Shown here one piece after another: positions 45,488 through 54,737 of a stretch of DNA of 64,000 nt (position 1 is the first letter of the stretch; each line of letters opens with the position of its first letter). The DNA is taken from contig NZ_PNYA01000005.1 in the NCBI RefSeq assembly GCF_002879885.1, positions 186,001-250,000 on the forward strand. Reading direction: 5' to 3'. The notes beneath the pieces were generated by a model, which saw only the letters and a program-made list of their open reading frames with translations, ran no database searches and was not told the DNA's origin. A program made the position numbers and the translations under genes. This DNA is from Trinickia dabaoshanensis. GTDB taxonomy: Bacteria; Pseudomonadota; Gammaproteobacteria; Burkholderiales; Burkholderiaceae.

Positions 45488-48400
45488 ATGGACGCTCCGC
45501 TCGACACCTCCGACCCATCGCGGGCAACCGCAATCGATTCGTCGCCGAATTCCTTGCGGCGGCGCTTCGCCCACACCAAGCTGCAGACGTTGCTGGTGAT
45601 CGCGTCGCTATGGCTCGCATTCGCGGTTCTCACGATTTGGGACGCGAACGTCGAAATGCGCAGCGCGCGCTCCGGCGCCAACGCGCTCGCCGACGCGCTC
45701 TCCGCCCATACGGTGCGCGTCATACGCGAGGCCGAGCAAGTGGCCGCGCTCGTGTCGTGGCAAGTGCAAAACGACGGCGTTTCGATCCCGCTCGCCTATT
45801 ACGTCAGCTCCGGTTTGCTCAAGCTCGACGTATTCGTGCAGGTCGCCGTCATCGACTCGCAAGGCTACTTGCGCGCATCGACCGTGACCGGGTTCACCCC
45901 GATCAACTTGTCCGATCGCGAGCATTTCCGCATCCACGTGCACAACCCGAGTAACGCACTGATGGTCGGCGCGCCCGTCGTCGGCCGTATCAGCGGCAAG
46001 GCGTCGTTGCAGCTTTCGCAGCGGATCAGTTCGCTCGACGGACGCTTTCTCGGCGTCGTAGTCGTGTCGGTCGATCCGAGTTACTTCACCGAACTGTACA
46101 ACGGCCTAAGGATCGGCCGGGACGGCGTGGTGGCCGTCGTCGGGACGAACGACTATATCGTGCGCGCCCTGCGCTCTGGCCGCGACCAGGCGGTGGGCGC
46201 CACGCTACCGGCGAACGATCCGTTCCGGCGCGCGTTGGCCCACTCCCCCTCGGGCAACCTGCAAACCGCCTCGTTCATCGACCCGCGCGAGTCGATCATC
46301 AGCTATCGCAAGCTGAACGACTATCCGCTCGCAGTGGCGGTCGGCTACTCCACGAGCGAATACCTCTCCGCGTGGCGAGCGCGCAGCTTGATGCTGCTGG
46401 CGGCCGCCGTGCTGCTCACGATATTGATCCTCGCCACCGAAAAGCGGACGAACTCGCTGTTGCGAAACCTCGCCGCAGCGCACGATCGGGAGATCGCAAA
46501 AGGAGCGCAACTCGAACAAGCGCGCTCGGACGCCGAGGCCGGCTCACGCGCGAAAAGCGCGTTTCTCGCCACCATGAGCCACGAAATCCGTACGCCGATG
46601 AACGGCGTGATCGGCATGGCGGAGGTGTTGACGCGCTCGACGTTGCCGGCCGACCAAAAGGAGATGGTCTGCACGATACGAGACTGCGCGTCGGCACTGC
46701 TCAAGATCATCGACGACATTCTCGACTTCTCCAAGATCGAGGCGGGCAAGCTGCAGATCGATCGCGTCCCGACTTCGATCGAAGACGTCGTCGACAGCAT
46801 GGCATCGTCGCTGGCCACCGTCGCCGATGCACGCGGCGTTTCGTTGCGCACGTACGTCTCGCCTGCGCTGCCGCCGAGCGCGATGTTCGACGACACGCGC
46901 TTGCGGGAGGTCCTTTACAACCTCGTCGGCAACGCCATCAAATTTTCGGCGGGCCGCGCCGGCGTGCAGGGCAACGTGGGCCTGCGCGCCACGCTCGTCG
47001 CCGGTGAGGCGCCCGCCGTTCGCTTCGACATCAGCGACAACGGGATCGGCATGACGGCCGAGACGATCGCCAACTTGTTCCAACCGTTCAGCCAGGCCGA
47101 GGCCTCGACGACGCGCCGCTTCGGCGGCACCGGGCTCGGTCTCGCGATCTGCCGCCGGCTCGTGTCCCTGATGGGCGGAGAGCTTACGGTTCGCAGCGAG
47201 CCGGGACGCGGGTCGACTTTCAGCGTCGTGTTGCCTCTGCATGCGATCGACGGCGCCGAGCCGCGCAAGCTCGCCGACCTGTCCGGGCTCGCCTGCATCG
47301 TCGTCGCGTCGCACGAGTGGCGTTGCGACGATACGGCCGATTATCTGCGCCACGCGGGCGCGAACGTCGACGTCGCGGCGGACGCCTACGACGCGCAACA
47401 AGCGCTGGTGCGCGCCGGCGGTCCATGCGTACTCGTGCACGACGCGCACTGTCCGACCGACGAGGTCGCGCCCAGGGCGTCGCGCGAGCGGACCGCGTTG
47501 ATCGGCGACGTGCTGATTTCGGCGCCGCGCAGCGTCATGTTGATGACCACGGCCGGCAGTACCGTCACCATTGGCGCCCAGGCACTGCCGCGCCGTATGC
47601 TGATCGACGCCGTTGCCTTAGCCGCGGGCCGAGCCGACGCCGGTGCGCTCGCTCGCGAGCGAAATCGCGACGACGTGCTTTCGCCTTCGCCGGCGAGGGA
47701 CGGCGTCACGCTGCTCGTCGCCGAAGACGACGAAGTCAACCGCCGCGTGATTTCGCGGCAACTGGCGTTGCTCGGTTACGCAGCCGATATGGCGGTCGAC
47801 GGCGAACAGGCGCTCGACATGTGGCGCGCGAAGTCGTACACGCTGGTGTTGACCGATTTGCACATGCCCAAGCGCGACGGCTACGAGCTGGCCCAGGCGA
47901 TCCGGGCGCAAGAAGCGCACGATGCGCGTGCTCGCGTGCCGATCGTCGCGCTGACGGCCAATGCCATCACAGGCGAGGCGAACCGGGCCAAGGCGCTCGG
48001 TATCGACGACTACCTGACCAAACCGCTGAAGCTGGACTTGCTCGGGCAAGCGTTGGCGCATTGGACGAGTCCGGTCCCTGTGACCGGACCGGCGCCGCAC
48101 GACGCCTCGGCCAAGCCCGATGCGAGCCCATCCACGGTCTTGCTCTCGCTGCCCACGTTCGATCGGCCGGGCGCCGCTTCGCCTGCCGCCGCAGCCGAGC
48201 CGCGCGAGGACGATGCGCCCGCGTCCGGCGAAGCGATCAGCGAAGAGCGCAAGATCGTCAATATCGACGTGTTGAAGGAAATCGTGGGCGATGACATGGA
48301 GACCGTGCAGGCGCTTCTCGCCGAGTACGTCGATTGCTCTTCGGCACTCGCCGATCAATTGCGCGCACGGCTAGCCGAGGGCCGCGGGCCGGAAGCCGCC

Positions 48401-48607
48401 GCGATCGCCCATAAGCTCAAATCGTCGTCTCGTTCGATCGGCGCGCTGCCGCTCGGAGACCTCTGCGCGGAAATCGAAGCGGACGCGGCGGACGGCGAAA
48501 CCGAAACGCTCGCACGGCTCGACGCGCGGTTCGATGCTTTGTACCGGCGCACCATCGAACTCGTACGGACGATGACGCTCGCCGCGGACCTCGAGCCGCC
48601 GGCGTGA
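45488..48607 (+). CDS. Hybrid sensor histidine kinase with dCache, REC and HPt domains
   Basis: The protein has 1039 residues. Membrane segment 1 is at about 33-50. A dCache-type periplasmic sensor lies at about 55-295 (DSQGYLRASTVTGFTPINLSDREHFRIH). Membrane segment 2 is at about 300-317. HisKA has H365 (MSHEIRTPMNGVIGMAEVL), and the HATPase has NLVGNAIKFS, DNGIGM and GGTGLGLAI. A degenerate receiver-like stretch (about 595-715) lacks the phospho-Asp context. A true receiver has Asp790 (LTDLHMPKRDG) and Lys845. The HPt domain has H975 (AHKLKSSSRSIGA). The complete internal phosphorelay needs an external regulator not identified nearby. An ANR/FNR box upstream suggests oxygen-linked expression. 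Confidence 0.92.
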   Translation: MDAPLDTSDPSRATAIDSSPNSLRRRFAHTKLQTLLVIASLWLAFAVLTIWDANVEMRSARSGANALADALSAHTVRVIREAEQVAALVSWQVQNDGVSIPLAYYVSSGLLKLDVFVQVAVIDSQGYLRASTVTGFTPINLSDREHFRIHVHNPSNALMVGAPVVGRISGKASLQLSQRISSLDGRFLGVVVVSVDPSYFTELYNGLRIGRDGVVAVVGTNDYIVRALRSGRDQAVGATLPANDPFRRALAHSPSGNLQTASFIDPRESIISYRKLNDYPLAVAVGYSTSEYLSAWRARSLMLLAAAVLLTILILATEKRTNSLLRNLAAAHDREIAKGAQLEQARSDAEAGSRAKSAFLATMSHEIRTPMNGVIGMAEVLTRSTLPADQKEMVCTIRDCASALLKIIDDILDFSKIEAGKLQIDRVPTSIEDVVDSMASSLATVADARGVSLRTYVSPALPPSAMFDDTRLREVLYNLVGNAIKFSAGRAGVQGNVGLRATLVAGEAPAVRFDISDNGIGMTAETIANLFQPFSQAEASTTRRFGGTGLGLAICRRLVSLMGGELTVRSEPGRGSTFSVVLPLHAIDGAEPRKLADLSGLACIVVASHEWRCDDTADYLRHAGANVDVAADAYDAQQALVRAGGPCVLVHDAHCPTDEVAPRASRERTALIGDVLISAPRSVMLMTTAGSTVTIGAQALPRRMLIDAVALAAGRADAGALARERNRDDVLSPSPARDGVTLLVAEDDEVNRRVISRQLALLGYAADMAVDGEQALDMWRAKSYTLVLTDLHMPKRDGYELAQAIRAQEAHDARARVPIVALTANAITGEANRAKALGIDDYLTKPLKLDLLGQALAHWTSPVPVTGPAPHDASAKPDASPSTVLLSLPTFDRPGAASPAAAAEPREDDAPASGEAISEERKIVNIDVLKEIVGDDMETVQALLAEYVDCSSALADQLRARLAEGRGPEAAAIAHKLKSSSRSIGALPLGDLCAEIEADAADGETETLARLDARFDALYRRTIELVRTMTLAADLEPPA

Positions 48608-48615
48608 CGGGCTAC

Positions 48616-48634
48616 GCCGCGGCTCGAGCGCGGC
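48616..48634. terminator. Hairpin between convergent kinase genes
   Basis: GCCGCG (48616-48621) and CGCGGC (48629-48634) form a 6-bp stem with a 7-nt loop in the 30-bp gap between convergent stop codons. No good U tract is present. A weak bidirectional terminator is the likely role. Confidence 0.4.
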
Positions 48635-48637
48635 GCT

Positions 48638-49771
48638 TTACATCTGCGCGGCGGGCCAACTGAGCTCGAAGCGCGCGCCGGGCAGGATCTGAGGATCGGC
48701 GGCGGCGATCCGGCCGTTATGCGCATGCAGCACTTGGCGCGTGATCGCGAGCCCTAGACCGTACCCGCCCGTATGGCGATCTAGCCGGACGAACGCATCG
48801 AAAATGCGCTCGCGTTCCTGCGCCGACACGCCGTGACCGTCGTCCTCGACGGCGATCAAGACGTTGCCGTGCGCGATCGCCAGCCTGATGTCGATTCGAG
48901 CGCGCGCGTACTTGCCGGCGTTGCGCAACAAGTTGCGGATGGCGTACGACATGAGGCGCTTATCCATGGCCACGCGCACCTGGCGATCCACGTCGATCGT
49001 CAGCGCCACGGCCTTATCGGCATAGAGCACGGCCGAATCGCGCACTTGCGCTTCGATCCAAGCGGCGAGCGGCGTGGGTTCCAGATTCGACTGCAGCGAA
49101 CTGTATTCGAGCCGCGCATACGTGAGGCTCATATCGATGAGTTCATCGAGCTCGGTCACATCCTGCTCGATACTCGCTATCGCGCTCTCGTACTCGCCGG
49201 CGGAACCCGGTTCGCGCAGCACTTCGAGCGCGAAACGCGTGCGCGCGAGCGGCGTGCGCAGTTCGTGCGAGATTCCGTTGGTGAGGTCACGCTGCGCGGC
49301 GATGAGCCGTTCCATGCGCTCGGCAAGCGCGTTCAGCGTACGCGCGAGCGGCCCGATGAACACGCTATGCGATTCGCGCGCCCGGGTGTTGAACCGGCCG
49401 CCCGTGAAATCGATCGCGCGCTCGCGCACCATCACGAGATCGAGCCAGATCGGGCGAATCCAGCGATAAGTCGCCCACGCCGTCGCCGCGCAGACGGTCA
49501 CGCCGATCGGCAAGACGGCGCCCGGCAACGCGGCAATCGCCTGGCGCAGGAAGCCCGGGCCCAGCACCGAGCCAAGCATGGTGAGCACGGCCGCCACCAC
49601 CACCAGCACCAGGCCGAGCACGTGCAAGTAAGCTCGCAGATAAAGCTTGGACCAGCTCGGGACGCGATCGGCGCGCGTATCGGTCCAAGCGCGGCGAAAA
49701 CGCAGCCAGCGCCACCGGCAATAGCGATAGGCCGACAACGACGCGCCGCCCTGCCCGGATACGGGCGTCAT
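48638..49771 (-). CDS. Sensor histidine kinase (RstB-like) with minimal periplasmic loop
   Basis: From ATG 49771 the protein has 377 residues. Two membrane segments (about 49-71 and 83-105) are separated by only about ten residues, whereas RstB-type kinases usually have a periplasmic domain near 100 residues. Then come HAMP (about 106-160), HisKA with H169 (GISHELRTPLARTRF) and HATPase (RNLLRNAGKYA, DDGHGV, GYGLGLAI). The near absence of a sensor loop suggests intramembrane sensing or an accessory protein. Its start overlaps the response regulator stop by 4 bp. Confidence 0.88.
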   Translation of the reverse strand: MTPVSGQGGASLSAYRYCRWRWLRFRRAWTDTRADRVPSWSKLYLRAYLHVLGLVLVVVAAVLTMLGSVLGPGFLRQAIAALPGAVLPIGVTVCAATAWATYRWIRPIWLDLVMVRERAIDFTGGRFNTRARESHSVFIGPLARTLNALAERMERLIAAQRDLTNGISHELRTPLARTRFALEVLREPGSAGEYESAIASIEQDVTELDELIDMSLTYARLEYSSLQSNLEPTPLAAWIEAQVRDSAVLYADKAVALTIDVDRQVRVAMDKRLMSYAIRNLLRNAGKYARARIDIRLAIAHGNVLIAVEDDGHGVSAQERERIFDAFVRLDRHTGGYGLGLAITRQVLHAHNGRIAAADPQILPGARFELSWPAAQM

Positions 49772-50475
49772 TCCCAGACGACCTTGCTGAACTGATAGCC
49801 TTTGCCGCGTACGGTCTTGATCCGCTGCGGATTGGTCGCGTCGTCGCCGAGTTTGCGCCGCAGCCGCGAAATGCAACCGTCCACGGTTCGGTCCAAGCCG
49901 TCGAAACCGATGCCGCGCAATTCACGCAACAAATCGTCGCGGCTCGCCACCTCGCCGGCGCTGCGCACGAGCGCCCAAAGCAGATCGAATTCGGCCGATG
50001 TCAACTCGGGTGCGCTGCCGTCCGGCAACACGACCGTGCGCGTGGCCCGGCTGATCTCGAATTTGCCGAACCGATACAACTCGGGCTGCTCGCTCGCGTC
50101 GCCGGCACGGCCGGGCGACCGGCGCAACTGAGCCTTGACGCGGGCCAGCAGCACGCGCGGTTCCACCGGTTTGTGCACGTAATCGTCGGCCCCGAACTCG
50201 AGACCGAGCACCTCGTCGAATTGATCGTCGCGCGCCGTGACCATGATGATCACGCCGTCGAAACGCTCCCGTGCCTCACGCAAAATGGTGAAGCCGTCCT
50301 TACCGGGCAGATTGATATCGAGAACGACGAGATCGGGGCGGTACTCGACGATAGCCGGCACCGCTTCGTTGCCATGCAACACGGTTCGAACTTCGTAGCC
50401 GTGCTTGCGCAGATAGCCTGCGACGAGCGAGGACAGACGAGCGTCGTCCTCGACCAGCAAAATGGAATGAGACAT
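49768..50475 (-). CDS. OmpR-family response regulator (RstA-like)
   Basis: At 235 residues it has a receiver with EDD at 9-11, phospho-Asp53 in VLDINLPGKDG and Lys in HKPVEP. The OmpR-type winged helix (FDLLWALVRSAGEVASRDDLLRELRGIGFDGLDRTVDGCISRLRRKLGDD) ends GKGYQF. The RGI(G)FDGLDRTVDG segment is characteristic of RstA. It is the first gene of a two-gene operon with the kinase and is separated by 120 bp from the H-NS gene on the same strand. Confidence 0.9.
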   Translation of the reverse strand: MSHSILLVEDDARLSSLVAGYLRKHGYEVRTVLHGNEAVPAIVEYRPDLVVLDINLPGKDGFTILREARERFDGVIIMVTARDDQFDEVLGLEFGADDYVHKPVEPRVLLARVKAQLRRSPGRAGDASEQPELYRFGKFEISRATRTVVLPDGSAPELTSAEFDLLWALVRSAGEVASRDDLLRELRGIGFDGLDRTVDGCISRLRRKLGDDATNPQRIKTVRGKGYQFSKVVWE

Positions 50476-50595
50476 GACGGCGCGGCTCGAGGTCTGATCT
50501 TGTTATCGACGGCCAAAGACGACTGGCCGGAAAAACTTACGAGAAACAAGATACGATTTTACCGTCCGCCGCGCGGTTAGTCAGCCCCGATCCGC

Positions 50596-50883
50596 TTAGT
50601 CCCTCACGCGGAATTGTTCCGGGTCTTTGCCTTTCAACCAGCGCGGACGCGGACCGCGTCCACCCCATGTTTCGCCCGTTTCCGGGTGACGAAACCGTGG
50701 CGCGCCATTCGACGCGCTCCGTGACTTGCGGCGCGTGCCGAACAAGTCGTCCGCGGTGAATCCGAATGCGGCGATAGTCTCGCGCACGTTTGCGAGAGCG
50801 ACTTGTGCCTCGGCTTGGCGTGCCTGTTCGATCTCGGCGTCGAGTTCTTGTTTTCTTGCTAGCAATTCCTTGTACGTCGCCAC
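50596..50883 (-). CDS. H-NS family nucleoid-associated protein
   Basis: The small 95-residue protein has an N-terminal coiled-coil oligomerisation region (MATYKELLARKQELDAEIEQARQAEAQVAL) and a C-terminal DNA-binding motif GETWGGRGPRPRWLKG, as in BpH1-type H-NS proteins of Burkholderia. It starts at GTG 50883, with AGGAGG ten bases upstream. H-NS proteins silence AT-rich and horizontally acquired DNA. A dyad in its leader (50939-50958) may take part in its own control. Confidence 0.9.
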   Translation of the reverse strand: MATYKELLARKQELDAEIEQARQAEAQVALANVRETIAAFGFTADDLFGTRRKSRSASNGAPRFRHPETGETWGGRGPRPRWLKGKDPEQFRVRD

Positions 50884-51241
50884 GGACTAAATCCTCCTTA
50901 CGGTTGTCGTGGACGCGGCAAGCTTCGTCGGTCGTAAGCGGGAAGCAAGCTTTCCGCGGTACGGACGACGGCGCATTGCGCGCCAAATCTGCCATGATCG
51001 TTAGACATAGCGGCCAGAGCATAAGCAATAGCCGTGCCCGCTCCCGCTACAATTAATTTAACGGGAGATGGAACCGCAATTCGAATGAACCGGTTGCGAT
51101 GCAACCGACGCAAGACCGACGATAAAAGAAAAGGCGGCGACGCCCCTTGAGTGCCGCCGCCCCACTCCATCCACACATCCACACCACCCATACCGCGCCC
51201 TACTCGACGCTACCGCCACGATGGCCGCGCCGCCCGATACG
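50884..51241. promoter_or_regulatory. H-NS promoter region and S10 peptidase terminator
   Basis: The 358-bp gap lies between the S10 gene 3' end and the H-NS start, both on the minus strand. Near H-NS it holds the interrupted palindrome GCGGGAAGC-AA-GCTTTCCGC (50939-50958, one G-T pair) and an AT-rich stretch CAATTAATTTAA near 51049 suited to a promoter. Near the peptidase it holds an intrinsic terminator (51122-51161). No gene seen. Confidence 0.5.
51122..51161 (-). terminator. Rho-independent terminator after the S10 peptidase gene
   Basis: On the minus strand GGCGGCG (51161-51155) pairs with CGCCGCC (51139-51133), around a 15-nt loop, followed directly by TTTTCTTTTA. It lies about 80 bp downstream of the S10 stop and isolates the H-NS gene from it. 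Confidence 0.72.
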
Positions 51242-52897
51242 TCATGCTCGATGGCGTTGCTGCAACGTCCGCACGCGCGCCATTGCCGGCGCGTCGGCGC
51301 CGACGGTGTCATACATCTTCGCGAGATCGGCCTTCAGCGCCGTGCGAGAACCGCCGTCGAGATAGACCATGTGGCCCGACGGATAAAAACGCGCGGAAAG
51401 ATTGTTCCGCACGGTCTGTTCGATAAGCGGCATTTGCTGCAGGTCGAGGACCGTTTGATAGAACGGCGTCACGAAGTCGTAAAAGCCATTGGCGGAGAGC
51501 ACTTTCAAATCGACATTGAGCGCCATGACCGCCGCCAAATCGCCGGCTGTGTACAAGATGATGTTTCCTTGCGCGTCCTTGCCTTTTTGCGCCCCCGTCG
51601 GATCGGTGTGACTGAAGTCCCAGTTCCGGAAGGCCTGATCGTTCAAGTCGGTAAACGACGACGTCGACGTGTACTTCAATTGCTCGTTCAAATACTCGTT
51701 CCACATGGTCGTATAGACGCCCGATACCGCCGTCATCGTCGGATCGTTGCCGCCCGAATTCGGGTCGATTTGACCGGCGATGCCCGTGTCGATCGCCGTG
51801 ACGCGTCCGTCGTAAGAGCCGAGCGCCACGCCCTTCGATTTGAGCAGCGTTGTCAAGAACAACGAATTGCCGCGGCTGTCATAGCCTGCAATATCGAGAC
51901 TCCATGCCAGCAATGTCGTTTTATCGATACCCGTGTATTGCGATAACTTCTCGACGACCGCGTCGTCTGTTTGCGGGAATTTACGCAGCGCCGCGAGATA
52001 ATCCGTTCGGGCGAATTGCGCGACTTCCTCGACGAACGCGCCGAGATCCGTCGGCGTGGGCGCCACCCCGAGCCGTTTGTGGTACCACGCGTCGGCCGCC
52101 GCGGTCGGCAATGCACCGATGGGATTGCCCGCTTGCGTGTAATCGAGTATCGACGATTGCAACGTCACGCCGTTCAAGTCGATGCCGTCCTCGTGAAGCA
52201 TGTAGGCGAGCACGCAACTGCGCGCGGTGCCGTAAGACTCGCCGAATAGATACTTCGGCGAATTCCAACGGTCGTTCTTCGTCAAGAAGCGCTTGATGAA
52301 TTGCTTGATCGAGCGCGCGTCCTGATCGACGCCCCAAAAATCGCGATTCTTGTTCGGCGCGATTGCGGCCGAATACCCCGTCCCGACCGGATTGATAAAG
52401 ACGAGGTCGCTCTTATCCAGCAGGCTATCGGGATTGTCCTCGATCGAATAAGGCGCGGGCGGCGTAAAACTCGGCATCGACGTCTTGATGCGCTTAGGCG
52501 CGAACGAACCGAGCAATACGAAGACGGACGACGAGCCGGGGCCGCCGTTATAGAAGAACGTGACGGGTCGTGACTCCTCCGTTTGGTTGTCTTCCGTGAA
52601 TGCGACGTAGAACATCTTCGCATTCGGCTTCGAACTCGATTCATCGACCGTCACCAGGTGGCCGGCCGTCGCCGTGTAGGCGATCTTCCGGCCACCGATC
52701 GTGATCGTGTGGTGTGTAATGGCCGCGTTCTCGTTCGTGTCGCCCACGGAATCGTCGGGCCCGTTCCCGTAGGCGACGTCGTCCTGAAACGGCTGGTCGT
52801 CCTGCCGGCGTAGGAATACTTGCGGCATCGAGGCCCTGCCCGGCGACGGCGCGTGAGCATTGTGAGACGATTGCGGGCTGCCGGTATCGGAATTCAT
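51242..52897 (-). CDS. Serine carboxypeptidase-like peptidase (family S10)
   Basis: From ATG 52897 (GGAG eight bases upstream) the protein has 551 residues. Oxyanion loop FFYNGGPGSSS, nucleophile Ser221 in FGESYGTAR, a C-terminal Asp in LSANGFYDFVTPF and His in YPSGHMVYL make up the S10 serine carboxypeptidase triad. S10 enzymes cut C-terminal residues, usually at acid pH, and are exported or lysosomal. Yet no signal peptide is visible here; the N-terminus is polar (MNSDTGSPQSSHNAHAPSP). It follows the S53 peptidase gene by 217 bp on the same strand. Confidence 0.88.
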   Translation of the reverse strand: MNSDTGSPQSSHNAHAPSPGRASMPQVFLRRQDDQPFQDDVAYGNGPDDSVGDTNENAAITHHTITIGGRKIAYTATAGHLVTVDESSSKPNAKMFYVAFTEDNQTEESRPVTFFYNGGPGSSSVFVLLGSFAPKRIKTSMPSFTPPAPYSIEDNPDSLLDKSDLVFINPVGTGYSAAIAPNKNRDFWGVDQDARSIKQFIKRFLTKNDRWNSPKYLFGESYGTARSCVLAYMLHEDGIDLNGVTLQSSILDYTQAGNPIGALPTAAADAWYHKRLGVAPTPTDLGAFVEEVAQFARTDYLAALRKFPQTDDAVVEKLSQYTGIDKTTLLAWSLDIAGYDSRGNSLFLTTLLKSKGVALGSYDGRVTAIDTGIAGQIDPNSGGNDPTMTAVSGVYTTMWNEYLNEQLKYTSTSSFTDLNDQAFRNWDFSHTDPTGAQKGKDAQGNIILYTAGDLAAVMALNVDLKVLSANGFYDFVTPFYQTVLDLQQMPLIEQTVRNNLSARFYPSGHMVYLDGGSRTALKADLAKMYDTVGADAPAMARVRTLQQRHRA

Positions 52898-53114
52898 CGT
52901 ACTCGCTCCATCAGTTATTGCCGGCGTGCGGTCCGAGCGCACGCATGGCTGCGTTGACGAACTGCTGCTGATATGCCTGCGCCCCCCGAAGCGCGCCGGC
53001 GATACTCGTGACCGTTTGAACTGCCGAAGTGCCCTACCGCGCCGATGCTTCGATACGTCGATACGCACCGACGCGTGACCGCTAATTGGCCGCCAACTGC
53101 CTGCTAATTGCCTG

Positions 53115-54737
53115 CTACTTGGCCGCGCGGGCCGAACCTTGCGCCCCCGAAGCGCCCGCACCGCCGAGCGCCGCCGCCACCGCCCGCCCCTTCGGGCTTC
53201 CCAGGCCGGTGCACGCATCCCACCCGCTCGCGGCGGCGTAGGTGCCGTTGTTGCCGGACGTGATGTCGTTGAACGCTTGCGACGCACCGTACAACTTCTG
53301 ATTCACGAACCCGGCTGCTTTACCCGTCGTCGCGTTGATACGGGCGATGAGCCCCGCGTAAAGCGGCGCCACGGCACTCGTTCCGCCGACCGGCATCGCT
53401 TGCCCGTCGATCAACACTTCGTAGCCGGACGCCGGCGACGCATCGGCGGCGACGTCGGGCACGCCGCGCTTGGCAAGCGACACGGGCGCGCCGCCGACTC
53501 GCGCCGCCCGCAGCCCCTCCTGCCAAACCGGCAGCGCGAACCGGGCGCTGATGCCGCCTCCCGACGCGCCGCCGCCGGCGCCGTCGTTCCAGACCACTTC
53601 GCTTGCGATCGTCGAGCCGCCCGGGCCCGCGCTCAAGCGCGTTCCACCGCAGGCAAGCACGTACGGGCTCGACGCCGGAAAGTCGACGTCGTCCCCGCCG
53701 CTTTGGGAGCCGTCGCTCGAACCGCTATCGCCGGATGCCGCGCAAATCGTCACTCCGAGCGCCATGGCCGAGCGCAGCGTATCGTTGAAGCTCGCGACGG
53801 CTTGGTCCGTCCACGAACTTTCCGGCCCGCCCCAACTGATCGACAAGACCGACGGCCGGTTCGCCGAATCGTGCAAAGCGTGCGAGACCGCATCGACGAA
53901 CCCGGCGTCGCTATTCGGCGTGAAGTAGACGGCGATCTTCGCTTTCGGCGCCACCGCGCCCGCGATTTCGATATCTAGCGTCACTTCGCCATCCGGGCCA
54001 CCCGGATCGCCCGTCGGACTGTTATCGGCGCCATCGATGGCAACGGACACCACTTGCGGCGTGGGCACGCCGAGGCTGCTGAAATAGCTGGACAGGTCCG
54101 ATTGCGCGTAGCCGCCGCCAAGCTCGATGAGGCCGATGCATTGTCCGGCTCCGTCGCCATCGGGAAAGTCGTACAGACCGGCGAGCTGCACCGGCGTGAA
54201 CGCCTGCGCGGCGGCCCGTGCGACGATGGCGCTCGGCTCCGTGCGCAGGCGAAAATGCGGGCGAGCTTGCGGACGGTTGTCTAGGCCCAGCACGGCCGTG
54301 ACGATATCGGCAATTTCAGCAGGGATCGTGATGCACCCGGTACGGCCGCGAAACCGGCCGAGCCTCGGATGCTCGTAATGGGACAACTCGACGCCGAACG
54401 CCGACTGGAATTGCTCGACCGTACCCGACAGCACCACCTTCGCGGCCGCGAGATCCTGCCGCTCGATACCGAGCCCGTATTCGCGCGCGAATGCCTCCAG
54501 CTTCGCGATGTCTTCGGGCGCGGCGCTAAAGCGCTCAGCGAAAGCTTCGCGTGAAAGCGGCTGCGCCTGCTGCCCGCTGGCGATGCGCTGCGTCAGCTCC
54601 TCCAACTCGCGCCCGCCGCGCCGGCGCATCGTCACCACGACGTTCAACGTCTCTCTCGGGTCGATCGGCCCGAGGCACTTCGAATCCTCGACTGCCCCAC
54701 GTTCGCTACCGGCAAGCTGCTGTCTCGCTTTGGTCAT
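53115..54737 (-). CDS. Sedolisin-family serine-carboxyl peptidase (S53, kumamolisin-like)
   Basis: This 540-residue protein has a pro-domain (about 25-170, with SREAFAERFSAAPEDIAKLEAFAREYGL and RTGCITIPAEI) and an S53 catalytic domain. Active-site residues can be placed at Glu251 and Asp255 (GEVTLDIE), oxyanion Asp337 (SGDSGSS) and Ser454 (GGTSAVAP; the usual first residue Ser is Gly). The C-terminal DITSGNNGTYAAASGWDACTGLGSP is the calcium-site region. Sedolisins are acid-active and self-processing. No signal peptide precedes the pro-domain. ATG 54737 has AGGAGC upstream. Confidence 0.9.
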   Translation of the reverse strand: MTKARQQLAGSERGAVEDSKCLGPIDPRETLNVVVTMRRRGGRELEELTQRIASGQQAQPLSREAFAERFSAAPEDIAKLEAFAREYGLGIERQDLAAAKVVLSGTVEQFQSAFGVELSHYEHPRLGRFRGRTGCITIPAEIADIVTAVLGLDNRPQARPHFRLRTEPSAIVARAAAQAFTPVQLAGLYDFPDGDGAGQCIGLIELGGGYAQSDLSSYFSSLGVPTPQVVSVAIDGADNSPTGDPGGPDGEVTLDIEIAGAVAPKAKIAVYFTPNSDAGFVDAVSHALHDSANRPSVLSISWGGPESSWTDQAVASFNDTLRSAMALGVTICAASGDSGSSDGSQSGGDDVDFPASSPYVLACGGTRLSAGPGGSTIASEVVWNDGAGGGASGGGISARFALPVWQEGLRAARVGGAPVSLAKRGVPDVAADASPASGYEVLIDGQAMPVGGTSAVAPLYAGLIARINATTGKAAGFVNQKLYGASQAFNDITSGNNGTYAAASGWDACTGLGSPKGRAVAAALGGAGASGAQGSARAAK

